Below, one piece after another: positions 24,131 to 32,865 of a stretch of DNA of 64,000 nucleotides. The notes below the pieces were generated by a model. That model was given only the letters and a program-made list of their open reading frames with translations. It had not been told where the DNA came from and searched no databases. This DNA comes from an uncultured Treponema sp. (GTDB taxonomy: Bacteria; Spirochaetota; Spirochaetia; Treponematales; Treponemataceae), in assembly GCA_934691925.1 (NCBI GenBank), contig CAKUTI010000005.1, forward strand, positions 1 through 64,000, written 5' to 3'. How positions within the stretch are numbered: the first letter of the stretch is position 1; the number at the start of each line of letters is the position of its first letter. Position numbers and translations under genes: made by a program.

Positions 24131-25093
24131 TTATCTTGCATTTTGCAGCGGTTCGGTCAGTTCTGGGTGGTACTCAAAGTGCATATTGTCGAAAATCACC
24201 CAGTTTCCGCCCCAGATAAATCCGTTTTTCTCGAAAATTTTTATGACTTTGTCGCTCGGACTCCATCGCCTTTCAAGCGGAATCATCATCCATCTGTCGC
24301 CGAGCTTGTCTTTTTCCCAGCTCCAGTAAATCGCCTTGCCACGAAGCCGCACTGGAAGCACATCAATGCTGATTCCGTATGAATGAAACGATTTTCGGCT
24401 TGTTCCCAAAATCACGCGCCAGTAGTAAGCGTCTGCGGATTTCAGCTCATCGACAAAAGTCTTCACGGCCTTGTCATTTTCCGCCTCTTTCAAAATCTCC
24501 GCCTCGACTTTTTTAACCTGCGGAAGAATTCTCTCGTGGATTTTCGTCCTTTTTCCAAGAAAAGTCGTGCTTATTATGTGATTCTCGATTGTCGCACGCG
24601 ACTTTGCCGAATAGATAAAGTCAAAAAAGAACATTGGAGTGCCTACCTGATTCCGCCTGCTTGAGGCCGAGCCAAAATTCGAAATCTCGTCGATTTCCGC
24701 CTGAGTGTAAGTTTTCGGGTCTCGCTGGCGGTTCTCGTAATGATATTGAAGCGGCCAGTATTCAGACTTGCGCGATAGCTCCTCCTTTGGAAGAAGCCTG
24801 CCGTCTGCCCAGTACAGAACCGCGCTTTTCCTCGGATTTTTCTTGATTTCACTCCGGTTCTCAAAGGAATTCACGGTCAGGAAAATTTTCCAGTCGAAAG
24901 TCTCAATGTCGAACTCGGGCTCAAAATCGACATCAGGATAACACTTCATAAAATCCAAAAGTTTTTTCGGATAGAAAAATTTCTGAATCGGCTTTTGAAC
25001 CTGGAAAGAAAGATCTTTTCCGCTGTCAGAAAAAAGAGGAAAAACGGCAATCACAGAAAAAAACAAAAAAAACGCAGAAAAATTTTTTTTCAT
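24131..25093 (-). CDS. M15-family peptidase, probable D-Ala-D-Ala carboxypeptidase
   Basis: A 320-residue exported protein: signal peptide MKKNFSAFFLFFSVIAVFPLFS, then a long N-terminal region and a C-terminal VanY/M15 domain. The zinc-site motifs are SFHSYGISIDVLP (S-x-H-x-x-G-x-x-x-D) and, about 60 residues on, WGGNWVIFDNMHFEY, whose histidine and preceding aspartate complete the site. Such enzymes trim D-alanine or cross-bridges of peptidoglycan in the periplasm. It is on the same strand and 90 bases downstream of murD, closing the cell-wall cluster murE-ddl-murD. The substrate is inferred. Confidence 0.88.
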   Translation of the reverse strand: MKKNFSAFFLFFSVIAVFPLFSDSGKDLSFQVQKPIQKFFYPKKLLDFMKCYPDVDFEPEFDIETFDWKIFLTVNSFENRSEIKKNPRKSAVLYWADGRLLPKEELSRKSEYWPLQYHYENRQRDPKTYTQAEIDEISNFGSASSRRNQVGTPMFFFDFIYSAKSRATIENHIISTTFLGKRTKIHERILPQVKKVEAEILKEAENDKAVKTFVDELKSADAYYWRVILGTSRKSFHSYGISIDVLPVRLRGKAIYWSWEKDKLGDRWMMIPLERRWSPSDKVIKIFEKNGFIWGGNWVIFDNMHFEYHPELTEPLQNAR

Positions 25094-25182
25094 AAAAGAT
25101 AAGAAGATTATAATTCAAAAAAAAGATGGTGGGGAATTATTGCCGTTATCTGCCCCTTAATTTTCCGCAAAATGTTCCTTCA

Positions 25183-26787
25183 TTAAAACCTTTCCTTCAC
25201 ATTTTTCTTGAATTGGTTTCCGCGGTCGAACTCGTTTTTGAACATTCCAAAGCTGGTAGCTCCGGGCGAGAACACAACGGGAACAATTTTTTTCGCCTGT
25301 TTTCCGCCGGTCGCCTGCAAAGTTTCAAAGTTCAAAATGTCTTTTTTCAGGCAGCCGAGCATTTCACCAACGCTTTTGAACGGCCCGTTATATCGGATTC
25401 CTTTTTTATTGAAGTCTGAGATTATTTTTTCTGTCGCGCTTCCCTGCAAAAGATAAATCGCGAGAGGCTTCAAAGATTCTTCGCAGTTTTCAATCGCGCG
25501 TCCGATTGGAGACAAGTCCAGCCCTTTGTCAGTTCCGCCTGAAAGAAAAATCACGCCTGAGCCGAAAGCGCAGATTGCCTCGGCAGCCGCCTCTGGAACT
25601 GTCGCCGCAGAATCGTTGTAGAATCTGTAAACTGAGTTTTCTGTCTTGAACTCATGAAAAAATTCCAGCCGGTGCTCAATTCCGTTCCAGCGTCCGAGAA
25701 CCTCGACAATCCGCTCGGCAGAAACTCCCATAAGCCGAAGAACAAGCGCCGCATTCAAGACATTTGTCCGCATATGCTTTCCCGGAACAATCAAATCTTT
25801 TAGAACGATTTCTTCCAACTTCTCATTGCTTTGCGGAAGCCTGTCCAAAATCTCGCGGCTAAGCCTTGCAACTCCGCGTCCCTTCTTGTCCTGCCAAACT
25901 CCAAGAACTCCAGCCGGAAGAGCTTTTTTGCTGTATCTGAGAACAGTCGCCCTGCACTCCTTCGCAAAAATGTCTCCCCAGTTTTCAATCAAAGTTCCGC
26001 CGTCGGCAGCCGGGTCAGAGTCAAAATCAAAAATCGCGAAGTCTTTTTTCGTCTGGTCCGCATAAATCAGCTTTTTGTCGTTCACGTAAGCGAGCATCGA
26101 ATGGTAAAAATTCTGATGGTCAGGAACAATCTTTGTGATTATCGAGATTTTCGGATTCAAGAGCTTTCTTCCGCGCAAATCCGCAAGCTGCCAGCTCGAA
26201 AGCTCCAGCACAACAGGCGTTGTCTCGTCAGTCTTTTCAAGAAAAGTAAGCGGGGAAACCGTTATGTTTCCGCCAAGAAACGCGTTGAATCCAGACTGCT
26301 TCAATCCGTAGTAAACTGCGCTAACAGTCGAAGACTTTCCTTTAGAGCCTGTAACCGCAATTATCGGAGCTTTTGAAAAATTCAGGAAAAGAGAGATGTC
26401 AGTCTCAATATTTTTCGCCGCCGCAAGATATTTGTTTCCGTCGTATTTCACGCCGGGATTTTTTATAACGCAGTCCGCATTCTCAAAGTCCGCAATGTCG
26501 TGTCCGCCGAGCCTGTAAGTCAGGCGGGAAAGGTCAAGCTCCGAATCGTTCGCAAGAGAATCGATTGTCGGCTTCAAGTCGTCCGCACTTTTCATGTCAG
26601 TCGCGACAACATACGCTCCGTGCTTCAGAAAAAAACGCACGCAAGCCTCGCCGCCGCCGTTCAAACCAAGCCCCATCACGGTTATCCGCTTACCGCTGAT
26701 TTCATCAAGAGACTTAAAGCAGCAGCCTTCCGGATAAATATGAGGAACTGGAGGCAAAGGCTCAGATTGTTCATTTTTGTCTGACAT
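25183..26787 (-). CDS. murD: UDP-N-acetylmuramoyl-L-alanine-D-glutamate ligase
   Basis: Adds D-glutamate to UDP-MurNAc-L-Ala in the cytoplasm. The 534-residue protein has the Rossmann-like MurD start (ITVMGLGLNGGGEACVRFFLKHGAYVVATD), NPGVKYD, the ATP loop VTGSKGKSSTVSAVYYGL, ELSSWQLADL, NFYHSM, GIEHRLEFFHEF and ND-S-A-A-T-VPEA. It is about 80 residues longer than the E. coli enzyme, mainly through a Pro-rich N-terminal tail and inserts. AAAAGGAG precedes the start. It follows ddl on the same strand with a dispersed repeat element in the 185-base gap. Confidence 0.95.
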   Translation of the reverse strand: MSDKNEQSEPLPPVPHIYPEGCCFKSLDEISGKRITVMGLGLNGGGEACVRFFLKHGAYVVATDMKSADDLKPTIDSLANDSELDLSRLTYRLGGHDIADFENADCVIKNPGVKYDGNKYLAAAKNIETDISLFLNFSKAPIIAVTGSKGKSSTVSAVYYGLKQSGFNAFLGGNITVSPLTFLEKTDETTPVVLELSSWQLADLRGRKLLNPKISIITKIVPDHQNFYHSMLAYVNDKKLIYADQTKKDFAIFDFDSDPAADGGTLIENWGDIFAKECRATVLRYSKKALPAGVLGVWQDKKGRGVARLSREILDRLPQSNEKLEEIVLKDLIVPGKHMRTNVLNAALVLRLMGVSAERIVEVLGRWNGIEHRLEFFHEFKTENSVYRFYNDSAATVPEAAAEAICAFGSGVIFLSGGTDKGLDLSPIGRAIENCEESLKPLAIYLLQGSATEKIISDFNKKGIRYNGPFKSVGEMLGCLKKDILNFETLQATGGKQAKKIVPVVFSPGATSFGMFKNEFDRGNQFKKNVKERF

Positions 26788-26801
26788 AAAATTTTCTCCT
26801 T

Positions 26802-26944
26802 TTGGGCGTTACGGCTTCGCCGTCGGGCTATTCGGTGTTCCGGCTTTCGCCTACATTGTTTTGCTTGGTTTCGACTTCGCTCAACCGCCGCAAAACAACG
26901 CTGCGCGCCACGCAGCGTGTAAAACACGCAGGCATCCCTAACGC
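26802..26944 (-). repeat. dispersed intergenic element, copy 2, between ddl and murD
   Basis: On the minus strand it begins GCGTTAGGGATGCC shortly after ddl and ends GCCCGACGGCGAAGCCG-TAACGCCC directly before the murD ribosome-binding site. Inside are CGCTGCGTGGCGCGCAGCG and TTTTACACGCTG-type hairpins. It therefore sits within an mRNA that would join ddl and murD. Confidence 0.75.
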
Positions 26945-26972
26945 ATTTTTAACGCGTTCGCTTTTCTTTTGT

Positions 26973-28115
26973 CTATCTTGATGTCTTTAGGCTTCTTGTC
27001 GCCTCGAATCTTGCGACAGCCTCGTTTATCAAAAGCTCTGTCAAATCCTTGAATCCAAGCCCGAACTTTCCGCACATCTTCGGAAACATCGAAATCGATG
27101 TGAATCCCGGAAGCGTGTTTATCTCGTTCAGATAAAGCTTGTCCGTGTCCTTGTCGATGAAGAAATCCACGCGAGAAAGCCCGCACAAGTCAAGTGCGGC
27201 AAATGCTTTTTTCGCAAGATTTCTGACTTCCTCAAGCCGGTTTTCGGGCAAGGCCGCTGGAATCAGCAAGTCTGCTCCGTCCGGGTCGTTGTATTTCGCG
27301 TCATAGTCATAAAACTGGTGCTTAGGCGCAATCTCGCCAGGCCCGTACGCTGTGAGCTTTTCAAAATCATTCTTTCCGTTATAAGTCGTCGGGTTTCCAG
27401 TAACAGAGCACTCGATTTCGCGCGCATTTATCGCCTTTTCAATAAGAATCTTGTCGTCCCATTCAAACGCTTCTTTTATCGCGTCTTTCAGCTGCTCAAG
27501 ATTTTCAGCTTTTCCGGCTCCGTCAGAGCTTCCAGCCGAGCAAGGCTTAACAAAAAGCGGAAATTTCAGATTTTTTTCCGCGTCAGACAAAATTTCCTCA
27601 TATTTTTTTGAATCTGAAAAATCGGAGCGGCGCACGCAAAGCCCCGGAACAACAGGAATTCCCGCGTGCTCAAGAGCGGATTTTGTCTTTTCCTTGTCCA
27701 TTGTGATTGCGCTCGCTAAAGTTGAGCAGCCCACATAAGGCACATCCATCATCTCGAAAAGACCTTGAATCGTGCCGTCCTCGCCGTAAGATCCGTGAAG
27801 AGCCGGAAAAATCACGTCAGAAGAGATTATCTTTCCGTTTTTTCCGCCGACCAAAAACGTTTTCTCACGTCCGCCGCCCGGAATCACGAAAACTTCATTC
27901 TCAGGATTCTCGTTCACAACAAAATGCGCGTTCTCGTTCGATTTTATTCTTTCAAGCTCCGAATCGTCCTGAAAAAACCATTTCCCGTTTTTTGAGATTC
28001 CAATCAGAGCCAGACTGTGCTTTTTTGTGTCGATGTTCCGCGCGATTGCAGCCGCCGAAACAAGCGAAATTTCATGCTCGCCAGATTTTCCGCCGTAAAC
28101 CAATGTGATTTTCAT
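26973..28115 (-). CDS. ddl: D-alanine-D-alanine ligase
   Basis: An ATP-grasp enzyme (380 residues) that joins two D-alanines. Signatures visible are VYGGKSGEHEISLVSAAAI at the start, FPALHGSYGEDGTIQGLFEMMDVPYVGCS, the metal/ATP segments PLFVKPCSAGSSDGAGKA and EIECSVTGN, and CGLSRVDFFID...YLNEINTLPGFTSISMFPKM near the end. The start codon is 15 bases after the murE stop, so murE, ddl and murD form one operon. The ASSD-type loop is usual for Ddl; nothing suggests a D-Ala-D-Lac form. Confidence 0.96.
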   Translation of the reverse strand: MKITLVYGGKSGEHEISLVSAAAIARNIDTKKHSLALIGISKNGKWFFQDDSELERIKSNENAHFVVNENPENEVFVIPGGGREKTFLVGGKNGKIISSDVIFPALHGSYGEDGTIQGLFEMMDVPYVGCSTLASAITMDKEKTKSALEHAGIPVVPGLCVRRSDFSDSKKYEEILSDAEKNLKFPLFVKPCSAGSSDGAGKAENLEQLKDAIKEAFEWDDKILIEKAINAREIECSVTGNPTTYNGKNDFEKLTAYGPGEIAPKHQFYDYDAKYNDPDGADLLIPAALPENRLEEVRNLAKKAFAALDLCGLSRVDFFIDKDTDKLYLNEINTLPGFTSISMFPKMCGKFGLGFKDLTELLINEAVARFEATRSLKTSR

Positions 28116-28129
28116 AATTTTCCTCTATA

Positions 28130-29824
28130 TTATTTTGCATTTTCAAGATTAAGCTCGCGCAGAGCTTTTTTCGCTTCCGAAATTTCGTCGTAAGGATGAG
28201 GACCGTCTTTGTAGATAATCGAATTCTCGTGCGCTTTTCCAAGAAGAAGAACGATGTCGTTTTTTTCCGCCATCTTGAAAGCCTCTCTGATTGCCTTCGG
28301 CCGGTCTGGAATTATGAACAAGTCTCTGTCCAAGACTTTTCCGCCTTTTTCCGCGCCGACTGCAATTTCCTTCAAAAGCTCAACCGGATCTTCGCCGCGC
28401 GGGTCTTCATCAGCGAGAATCACAATGTCGCAGAATTTCGCCGCGATTTCACCCTGGAGCGGACGCTTTTTTGTGTCGCGCTCGCCGCCAGAGCCAAAAA
28501 GACAAATCATCCTGCCTGAGCACCGCCGTCTAAGCGGAGGAAAAATCGTCTCGAAACTTGAAGGCGTGTGCGCATAGTCAACGACAAGCTCGAACGGCTG
28601 CCCCTCGTCAATCACAGTCATTCTGCCTTTCACAGGCGCGAGATTCTCAACCTGAGAGGCGACCTCCTCAATCGGAGTTCCAGTAAGGCGAGAAACGGTC
28701 TCAATCGCCGCCATAAGATTGTAAGTGTTGAACGCGCCCGGCAAATGCGACTTTACATGAAAAATTTTTCTAGGAATCGGCTTTGAATGCTCGTCAACCG
28801 CACCCGGCTCGCTCATGTCGAACGCAAGACCGTAGCGCGCGCTTGCAATGTTTTTCGCCGTAAGAACAGGAATTTCAGCAGGAACAGGCGGCAAAAGCGG
28901 AGCTTTCGTTCCCTCGGCAGCGGATTTTCCGGCCTTTCCCTCTGTCGTAAAGCCCAAGACAGGCTGGCGGGTCGCCTTTATAAAATATTCCGCGCTCGGG
29001 TCTTCAAGATTCACGATTCCAAAGCTCGGAATTTTCACTTTTTTCCCAAGAACCGTCTTTTCGTGGTCATTCTCGTCAAGTTTTCTGAAAAGATTCGCCT
29101 TGTCGCTTCTGTACTGCTCGAAAGTCTTGTGGAATTCAAGATGCTCAAGCGTAACGTTCATAAAGATTCCGACATCAAAATCAATGTTTCCTGTACGGTT
29201 GAGTTTTTTTGAAAGCCCGTGAGATGAAGTCTCGACAACCGCATATTCACAGCCGTTTTTTACCATCTCGTCAAGATAATTCTGGATAATCGGAGATTCT
29301 GGAGTTGTCGTGTGCTGAGGATTCGCCCTAGCCTCGTCTCCAAGCGAGAACTGAACCGTGGAGATAAAGCCCGCCTTGTGCCCTGTAAGGCGCAAAAGCT
29401 GCCAGACAAATGAGACGGTGGAAGATTTTCCTTCCGTGCCGGTAACGCCGATAACGCCGAGCTTCTTTGAAGGATTGTCGAAATATTCAGCGGAAATTGG
29501 AGCCATCGCAAACCGCGCCGACTCGACTTTTATGAACGAGACATTTTTGCCTTTGCAGGATTCGGAGATTTTTGATTTTGTCTCCTCATCGAATTCGTCC
29601 TGAAAGACAACCGCGCCCGCTCCGCTTTCTATCGCCGACGGAATAAAGACATTTCCTGTCGTGTGCGTTCCGGGAAGCGCGAAAAAAAGGCACCCCGGCT
29701 TCACATCGCGGCTGTCAAAAACAAGGGCTGAAATCTCCTTGTCAGAAAGCGGAATTTCGGTTTTTCCGTCGGAATCAACGGATTTGTATTCAATGGATTT
29801 TATGATTTGTGAAAGATTTTTCAT
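28130..29824 (-). CDS. murE: UDP-MurNAc-L-Ala-D-Glu : diamino acid ligase
   Basis: Adds the third, dibasic residue of the peptidoglycan stem. Start at MKNLSQIIKSIEY (29824), preceded by CAGGAA. The 564-residue protein shows VFDSRDVKPGCLFFALPGTHTTG, the ATP loop VTGTEGKSSTVSFVW, ETSSHGLSKKLNR, NVTLEHLEFHKTFEQY and DYAHTPSSFE. The substrate-selecting motif, DNPR in diaminopimelate enzymes, reads EDPR here (within ADEDPRGEDP). Treponemes are reported to use L-ornithine, and the changed motif may fit that; the exact amino acid is an inference. First gene of murE-ddl-murD; 105 bases separate it from yggS. Confidence 0.94.
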   Translation of the reverse strand: MKNLSQIIKSIEYKSVDSDGKTEIPLSDKEISALVFDSRDVKPGCLFFALPGTHTTGNVFIPSAIESGAGAVVFQDEFDEETKSKISESCKGKNVSFIKVESARFAMAPISAEYFDNPSKKLGVIGVTGTEGKSSTVSFVWQLLRLTGHKAGFISTVQFSLGDEARANPQHTTTPESPIIQNYLDEMVKNGCEYAVVETSSHGLSKKLNRTGNIDFDVGIFMNVTLEHLEFHKTFEQYRSDKANLFRKLDENDHEKTVLGKKVKIPSFGIVNLEDPSAEYFIKATRQPVLGFTTEGKAGKSAAEGTKAPLLPPVPAEIPVLTAKNIASARYGLAFDMSEPGAVDEHSKPIPRKIFHVKSHLPGAFNTYNLMAAIETVSRLTGTPIEEVASQVENLAPVKGRMTVIDEGQPFELVVDYAHTPSSFETIFPPLRRRCSGRMICLFGSGGERDTKKRPLQGEIAAKFCDIVILADEDPRGEDPVELLKEIAVGAEKGGKVLDRDLFIIPDRPKAIREAFKMAEKNDIVLLLGKAHENSIIYKDGPHPYDEISEAKKALRELNLENAK

Positions 29825-29929
29825 CGGAAGTTCCTGTAAAACGGATTTTTCTTTCAATAGTAATGTTTTAGGAAAGCGTTTTCAACAGAAACGGAAAACC
29901 AGCAATCTTTTCGCCAGCAAAGCCGGCTG

Positions 29930-30652
29930 TCATTTTGCTTCCGAATAATCTCTTTCGCCGAAAATCGCAGTTCCGATTCTGACGATTGTCGCGCCCTCGT
30001 CAATAGCAATCTTAAAGTCGCCGCTCATTCCCATGCTCAGCTCGCTAAAATCGAGTCCCGGGAATTTTTGGGACATCTTATCTCTTGTCCCGCGGCACAA
30101 TGCGAACGATTTTCTAACAAGATTCTCGTCAGCTGTGTTCGGAGCCATCGTCATAAATCCTTTTGGAACAACGTGCGGAAATTTTCCGTCTGAAATCTGC
30201 CTGATTGACTCTTCAAGAGCCGCCTCGTCCACGTATCCCGCCTTTGACTCCTCGCCCGTGTGAAGCTCAAAAAGGATTTCAATGCTTTTTCCGATTTTTG
30301 CGCACTGCTTTTCAAGCTCCTCGACAAGCTCAAGACGGTCAACGCTCTGAATGCAGCTTGCGATTCTTACGGCTTCCTTTACTTTGTTGCGCTGGAGCGA
30401 GCCGATTATGTGGAGATTAAATTCAAGATTCGGATTTTCAGACCTTAAAGAGTCGAATTTTGCCGCCGCTTCCTGAACTCTGTTCTCGCCGAAAAGGATT
30501 TGCCCTGCGTTTCTAGCTTCAAGAACAGCCTCCGCAGGATGAAATTTTGACACTGCGACTAATTTGACGCTTCCTTCTTTTCTGTTTGAAGACTTTTCCG
30601 CCTCGCGGATTTGCGAGATTATTTTATTAAGATTTGATTTTATATCTGCCAT
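29930..30652 (-). CDS. yggS: YggS/PROSC-family pyridoxal-phosphate homeostasis protein
   Basis: A 240-residue single-domain PLP-binding barrel protein that buffers pyridoxal phosphate. Start at MADIKSNLNK (30652); the 14 upstream in-frame codons look non-coding, and no strong ribosome-binding site is visible. Motifs include KLVAVSKFHPAEAV with the PLP lysine, FGENRVQEAAAKF, HIIGSLQRNKVKEAV, ELHTGEESKAGY, PKGFMTMAPNT and the closing ELSMGMSGDFKIAIDEGATIVRIGTAIFGERDY. In many bacteria it is near division genes; here it heads a cell-wall operon. Confidence 0.94.
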   Translation of the reverse strand: MADIKSNLNKIISQIREAEKSSNRKEGSVKLVAVSKFHPAEAVLEARNAGQILFGENRVQEAAAKFDSLRSENPNLEFNLHIIGSLQRNKVKEAVRIASCIQSVDRLELVEELEKQCAKIGKSIEILFELHTGEESKAGYVDEAALEESIRQISDGKFPHVVPKGFMTMAPNTADENLVRKSFALCRGTRDKMSQKFPGLDFSELSMGMSGDFKIAIDEGATIVRIGTAIFGERDYSEAK

Positions 30653-30720
30653 GATTTTATGATAGCTTTTGTGAAAAGTTAGAACAATATTCAAAACACC
30701 GCAAAAACTTTATAATCAAA

Positions 30721-30780
30721 AACAAAAATTACATCCTTGTAATTTTTGTTTCTTTGCTTTTTTGCCGCATCCGTGCGGCA
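30721..30780. repeat. two stacked perfect hairpins in a divergent intergenic region
   Basis: AACAAAAATTACA (30721-30733) pairs with TGTAATTTTTGTT (30738-30750) around TCCT, and TGCCGCA pairs with TGCGGCA at 30763-30780. They lie between the yggS start (minus) and the next gene (plus). They could be terminators, operators or a remnant of a repeat. The GTGCGGCAGA end recurs at 24068-24077. Confidence 0.6.
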
Positions 30781-30839
30781 GAAGCAAGTCCAAAGATTTT
30801 CATTTTAAAACATCAAAAATATAAAAATATGGAGAAAAA

Positions 30840-31646
30840 ATGGATAATGCGCAGATAAAAGAGCTTCTTCTTAAAATTGAAGACACAAAGCTTGACTTTA
30901 CAGTAACGATGACCGGAAAAGAAAGCACACGCGTGAACGGACTTTACAAGCCTGACACGCACGAGATTCTGCTTCACAACAAGAATTTCAAGAACGATAT
31001 GCAGCTGATTTACACTGCAATCCACGAGTACACGCACCACAAGGACACGGAGGATTATCTTGAATCGACCGGCGGAAAACTGCCGTTGAAAGGCTCGAAA
31101 GTCCACACCGCCGCGTTCTGGGCAAGATTCCACAAAATGCTTCAAAAGGCTGAGGAGCTTGGACTTTACAAGCTGGACTTGGACTCATCTCCTGAGCTTA
31201 AAGAGCTTACAGAAAAGATTAGAAAAGACTACATCGAAGTGAACGGAAAACTTATGCAGGAATTCGGAAAGCTTCTTTCGCGCGCGCACGAGCTTTGCGA
31301 GGAGGCCAATATCCGCTACGAGGATTATCTTGACCGCGTTCTTTGCCTGCCGAGAAAGGAAGCGCAGCAAATCACAAAAGTCGGCCAAATTGAGATGAAT
31401 CCTGCAATCGGCTTTGACAATATGAAAAAAGTCGCTTCGCTTAAAAAACCGGAGGACAGGGACTCGGCAAGCCAGCAGATTCTAAGCGGAAAAGCTCCCG
31501 ACACAGTGAGCGAGCTTATGAAGAAAAAATCAAGCGGCGAAGACCCGAAAGAAAAACTTGAAAAAGAGAAAAACCGCCTTGAAAAAACGATTGAGTCGCT
31601 CCAGCAGCGTTTACAGTACGTGGAGGAAAGCCTTGAAAATCTTTAA
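30840..31646 (+). CDS. HExxH-motif protein of unknown function, possible zinc peptidase
   Basis: I do not recognise the family by name. The 268-residue protein has no signal peptide. Near residue 61 it reads AIHEYTHHKD, an HExxH zinc-binding motif with a second histidine after it, in a helix preceded by DMQLIYT as in M78-like metallopeptidases. A central segment (KVHTAAFWARFHKMLQKAEELG) may supply the third ligand. The C-terminal 60 residues are a highly charged coiled coil (EDPKEKLEKEKNRLEKTIESLQQRLQYVEE). A GGAG-type ribosome-binding site precedes the start. The next gene begins 14 bases before its stop. Confidence 0.75.
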   Translation: MDNAQIKELLLKIEDTKLDFTVTMTGKESTRVNGLYKPDTHEILLHNKNFKNDMQLIYTAIHEYTHHKDTEDYLESTGGKLPLKGSKVHTAAFWARFHKMLQKAEELGLYKLDLDSSPELKELTEKIRKDYIEVNGKLMQEFGKLLSRAHELCEEANIRYEDYLDRVLCLPRKEAQQITKVGQIEMNPAIGFDNMKKVASLKKPEDRDSASQQILSGKAPDTVSELMKKKSSGEDPKEKLEKEKNRLEKTIESLQQRLQYVEESLENL

Positions 31647-32772
31647 GGCGAAATTTTCCAGATGTGCGGCGGAAAAGACAGCTTCGGCTTATTCGGTTTC
31701 AGTTTTTGCATTTGCATCGCTTTTGATATTTTCCGCGAATTTTCAGGCAACGGCGGCAGGAAATTTTTCTGATTCCTCAGAAGACGGCGCAAAAAAATCG
31801 ATTTCAATGCCGTCGTCTCCGTCAATGCCTTCAATGGCTTTGCCTTCTATCGGTAGCGGATTTTACGCGCCCGGCTCTTCCGATTTTTACTATGGGCTCC
31901 AAAATCAGCAAAGCCAGCAAAGCTGGCAGAACGAAAATAAGGCAAAATCAGATTCGGCGAAAAGCGATGCTGATGAAGATTCCGCAAATTCAGATTCAAA
32001 CGGAAGCACAATCGCCATCGCAAACAGCTCAAAAACGAAAAACGCGGCCTCAAGCACAACGAACGCAAGCGTTTTTCAAAATATGTCCGCGTTAAAGTCT
32101 GCGGGAGCGGCTTCGTCAAATCTCCTGACCGCCGGCGACCTTTCAAATCTCAGCGGGCTTGGGCTTTTCGGAACTGTCTCAAATCTCCTGTCAAATTCGC
32201 ACGGCTTGAATTCCTCAAATTCAAAATCCGAAGCGAATCTTTATCAAAATCTGGCTGGCGAAAATCTTCTTATAAACCAGAATTCGTCCGACTCAAAAAT
32301 CCTCGCTCAAATCTTGTCGGAACTTTCCGAGCTTAAGTCGAGCAACACTGAAAACGGCGTTTTGCGTTCCGAGAACAAGGACGGATTTTCAAACGCGGCA
32401 AAAACCGAGCCGAAAATCCTAAGATTCAACGTGAACGGCTACGACATTCTCTCGACCTGCAAGAAAATTTATTTTTCCGAGCAGGAAAGCGACGGAACTT
32501 TTCTTCTGACAGGCGACCGGAAATATTTCAGCGCGAACAAAAGCCGGAGCGAGACTTTCTATTTTTTCTTCAACTCGAAAGGAAGCGACGGCGGAATCAC
32601 AAAATACAAGGTGACTCCGGCGGTAAGCCAGGACAGCGAAAACACATATTCTTTTCTCTACGGACTCACGCAAAAAAACGAGCTTGAAGCCGAGCGGACA
32701 GGAAATCTCGTGACGCTCCGCTCGAACGACGGAAGCGGCTGGAAAATGGACTTGCTTATTTCGATGAACTGA
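31633..32772 (+). CDS. exported Ser/Asn-rich protein of unknown function, TTG start
   Basis: The start is best placed at the TTG at 31633: GGAGGAAAG lies 3 bases before it and the product opens with an export signal, MKIFKAKFSRCAA...SVFAFASLLIFSANFQATAAG. This overlaps the upstream gene by 14 bases, so translation is coupled. The 379-residue protein has a long low-complexity region rich in Ser, Asn, Gln and Lys, including a run of QNQQSQQSWQN, then a more ordered C-terminal domain from about residue 245 (RFNVNGYDILSTCKKIYFSEQESDG, DRKYFSANKSRSETFYFFFNSKG). No known domain is evident to me. It may be periplasmic or surface-linked. Confidence 0.75.
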   Translation: MKIFKAKFSRCAAEKTASAYSVSVFAFASLLIFSANFQATAAGNFSDSSEDGAKKSISMPSSPSMPSMALPSIGSGFYAPGSSDFYYGLQNQQSQQSWQNENKAKSDSAKSDADEDSANSDSNGSTIAIANSSKTKNAASSTTNASVFQNMSALKSAGAASSNLLTAGDLSNLSGLGLFGTVSNLLSNSHGLNSSNSKSEANLYQNLAGENLLINQNSSDSKILAQILSELSELKSSNTENGVLRSENKDGFSNAAKTEPKILRFNVNGYDILSTCKKIYFSEQESDGTFLLTGDRKYFSANKSRSETFYFFFNSKGSDGGITKYKVTPAVSQDSENTYSFLYGLTQKNELEAERTGNLVTLRSNDGSGWKMDLLISMN

Positions 32773-32865
32773 TTTTTTTGACTTTGACGGATTTTTATTT
32801 TTAAATTTCATTTAATCGATTTTATAAAACCTGATTTTATAAAATCAGAAACTGGGGAAACTTTT

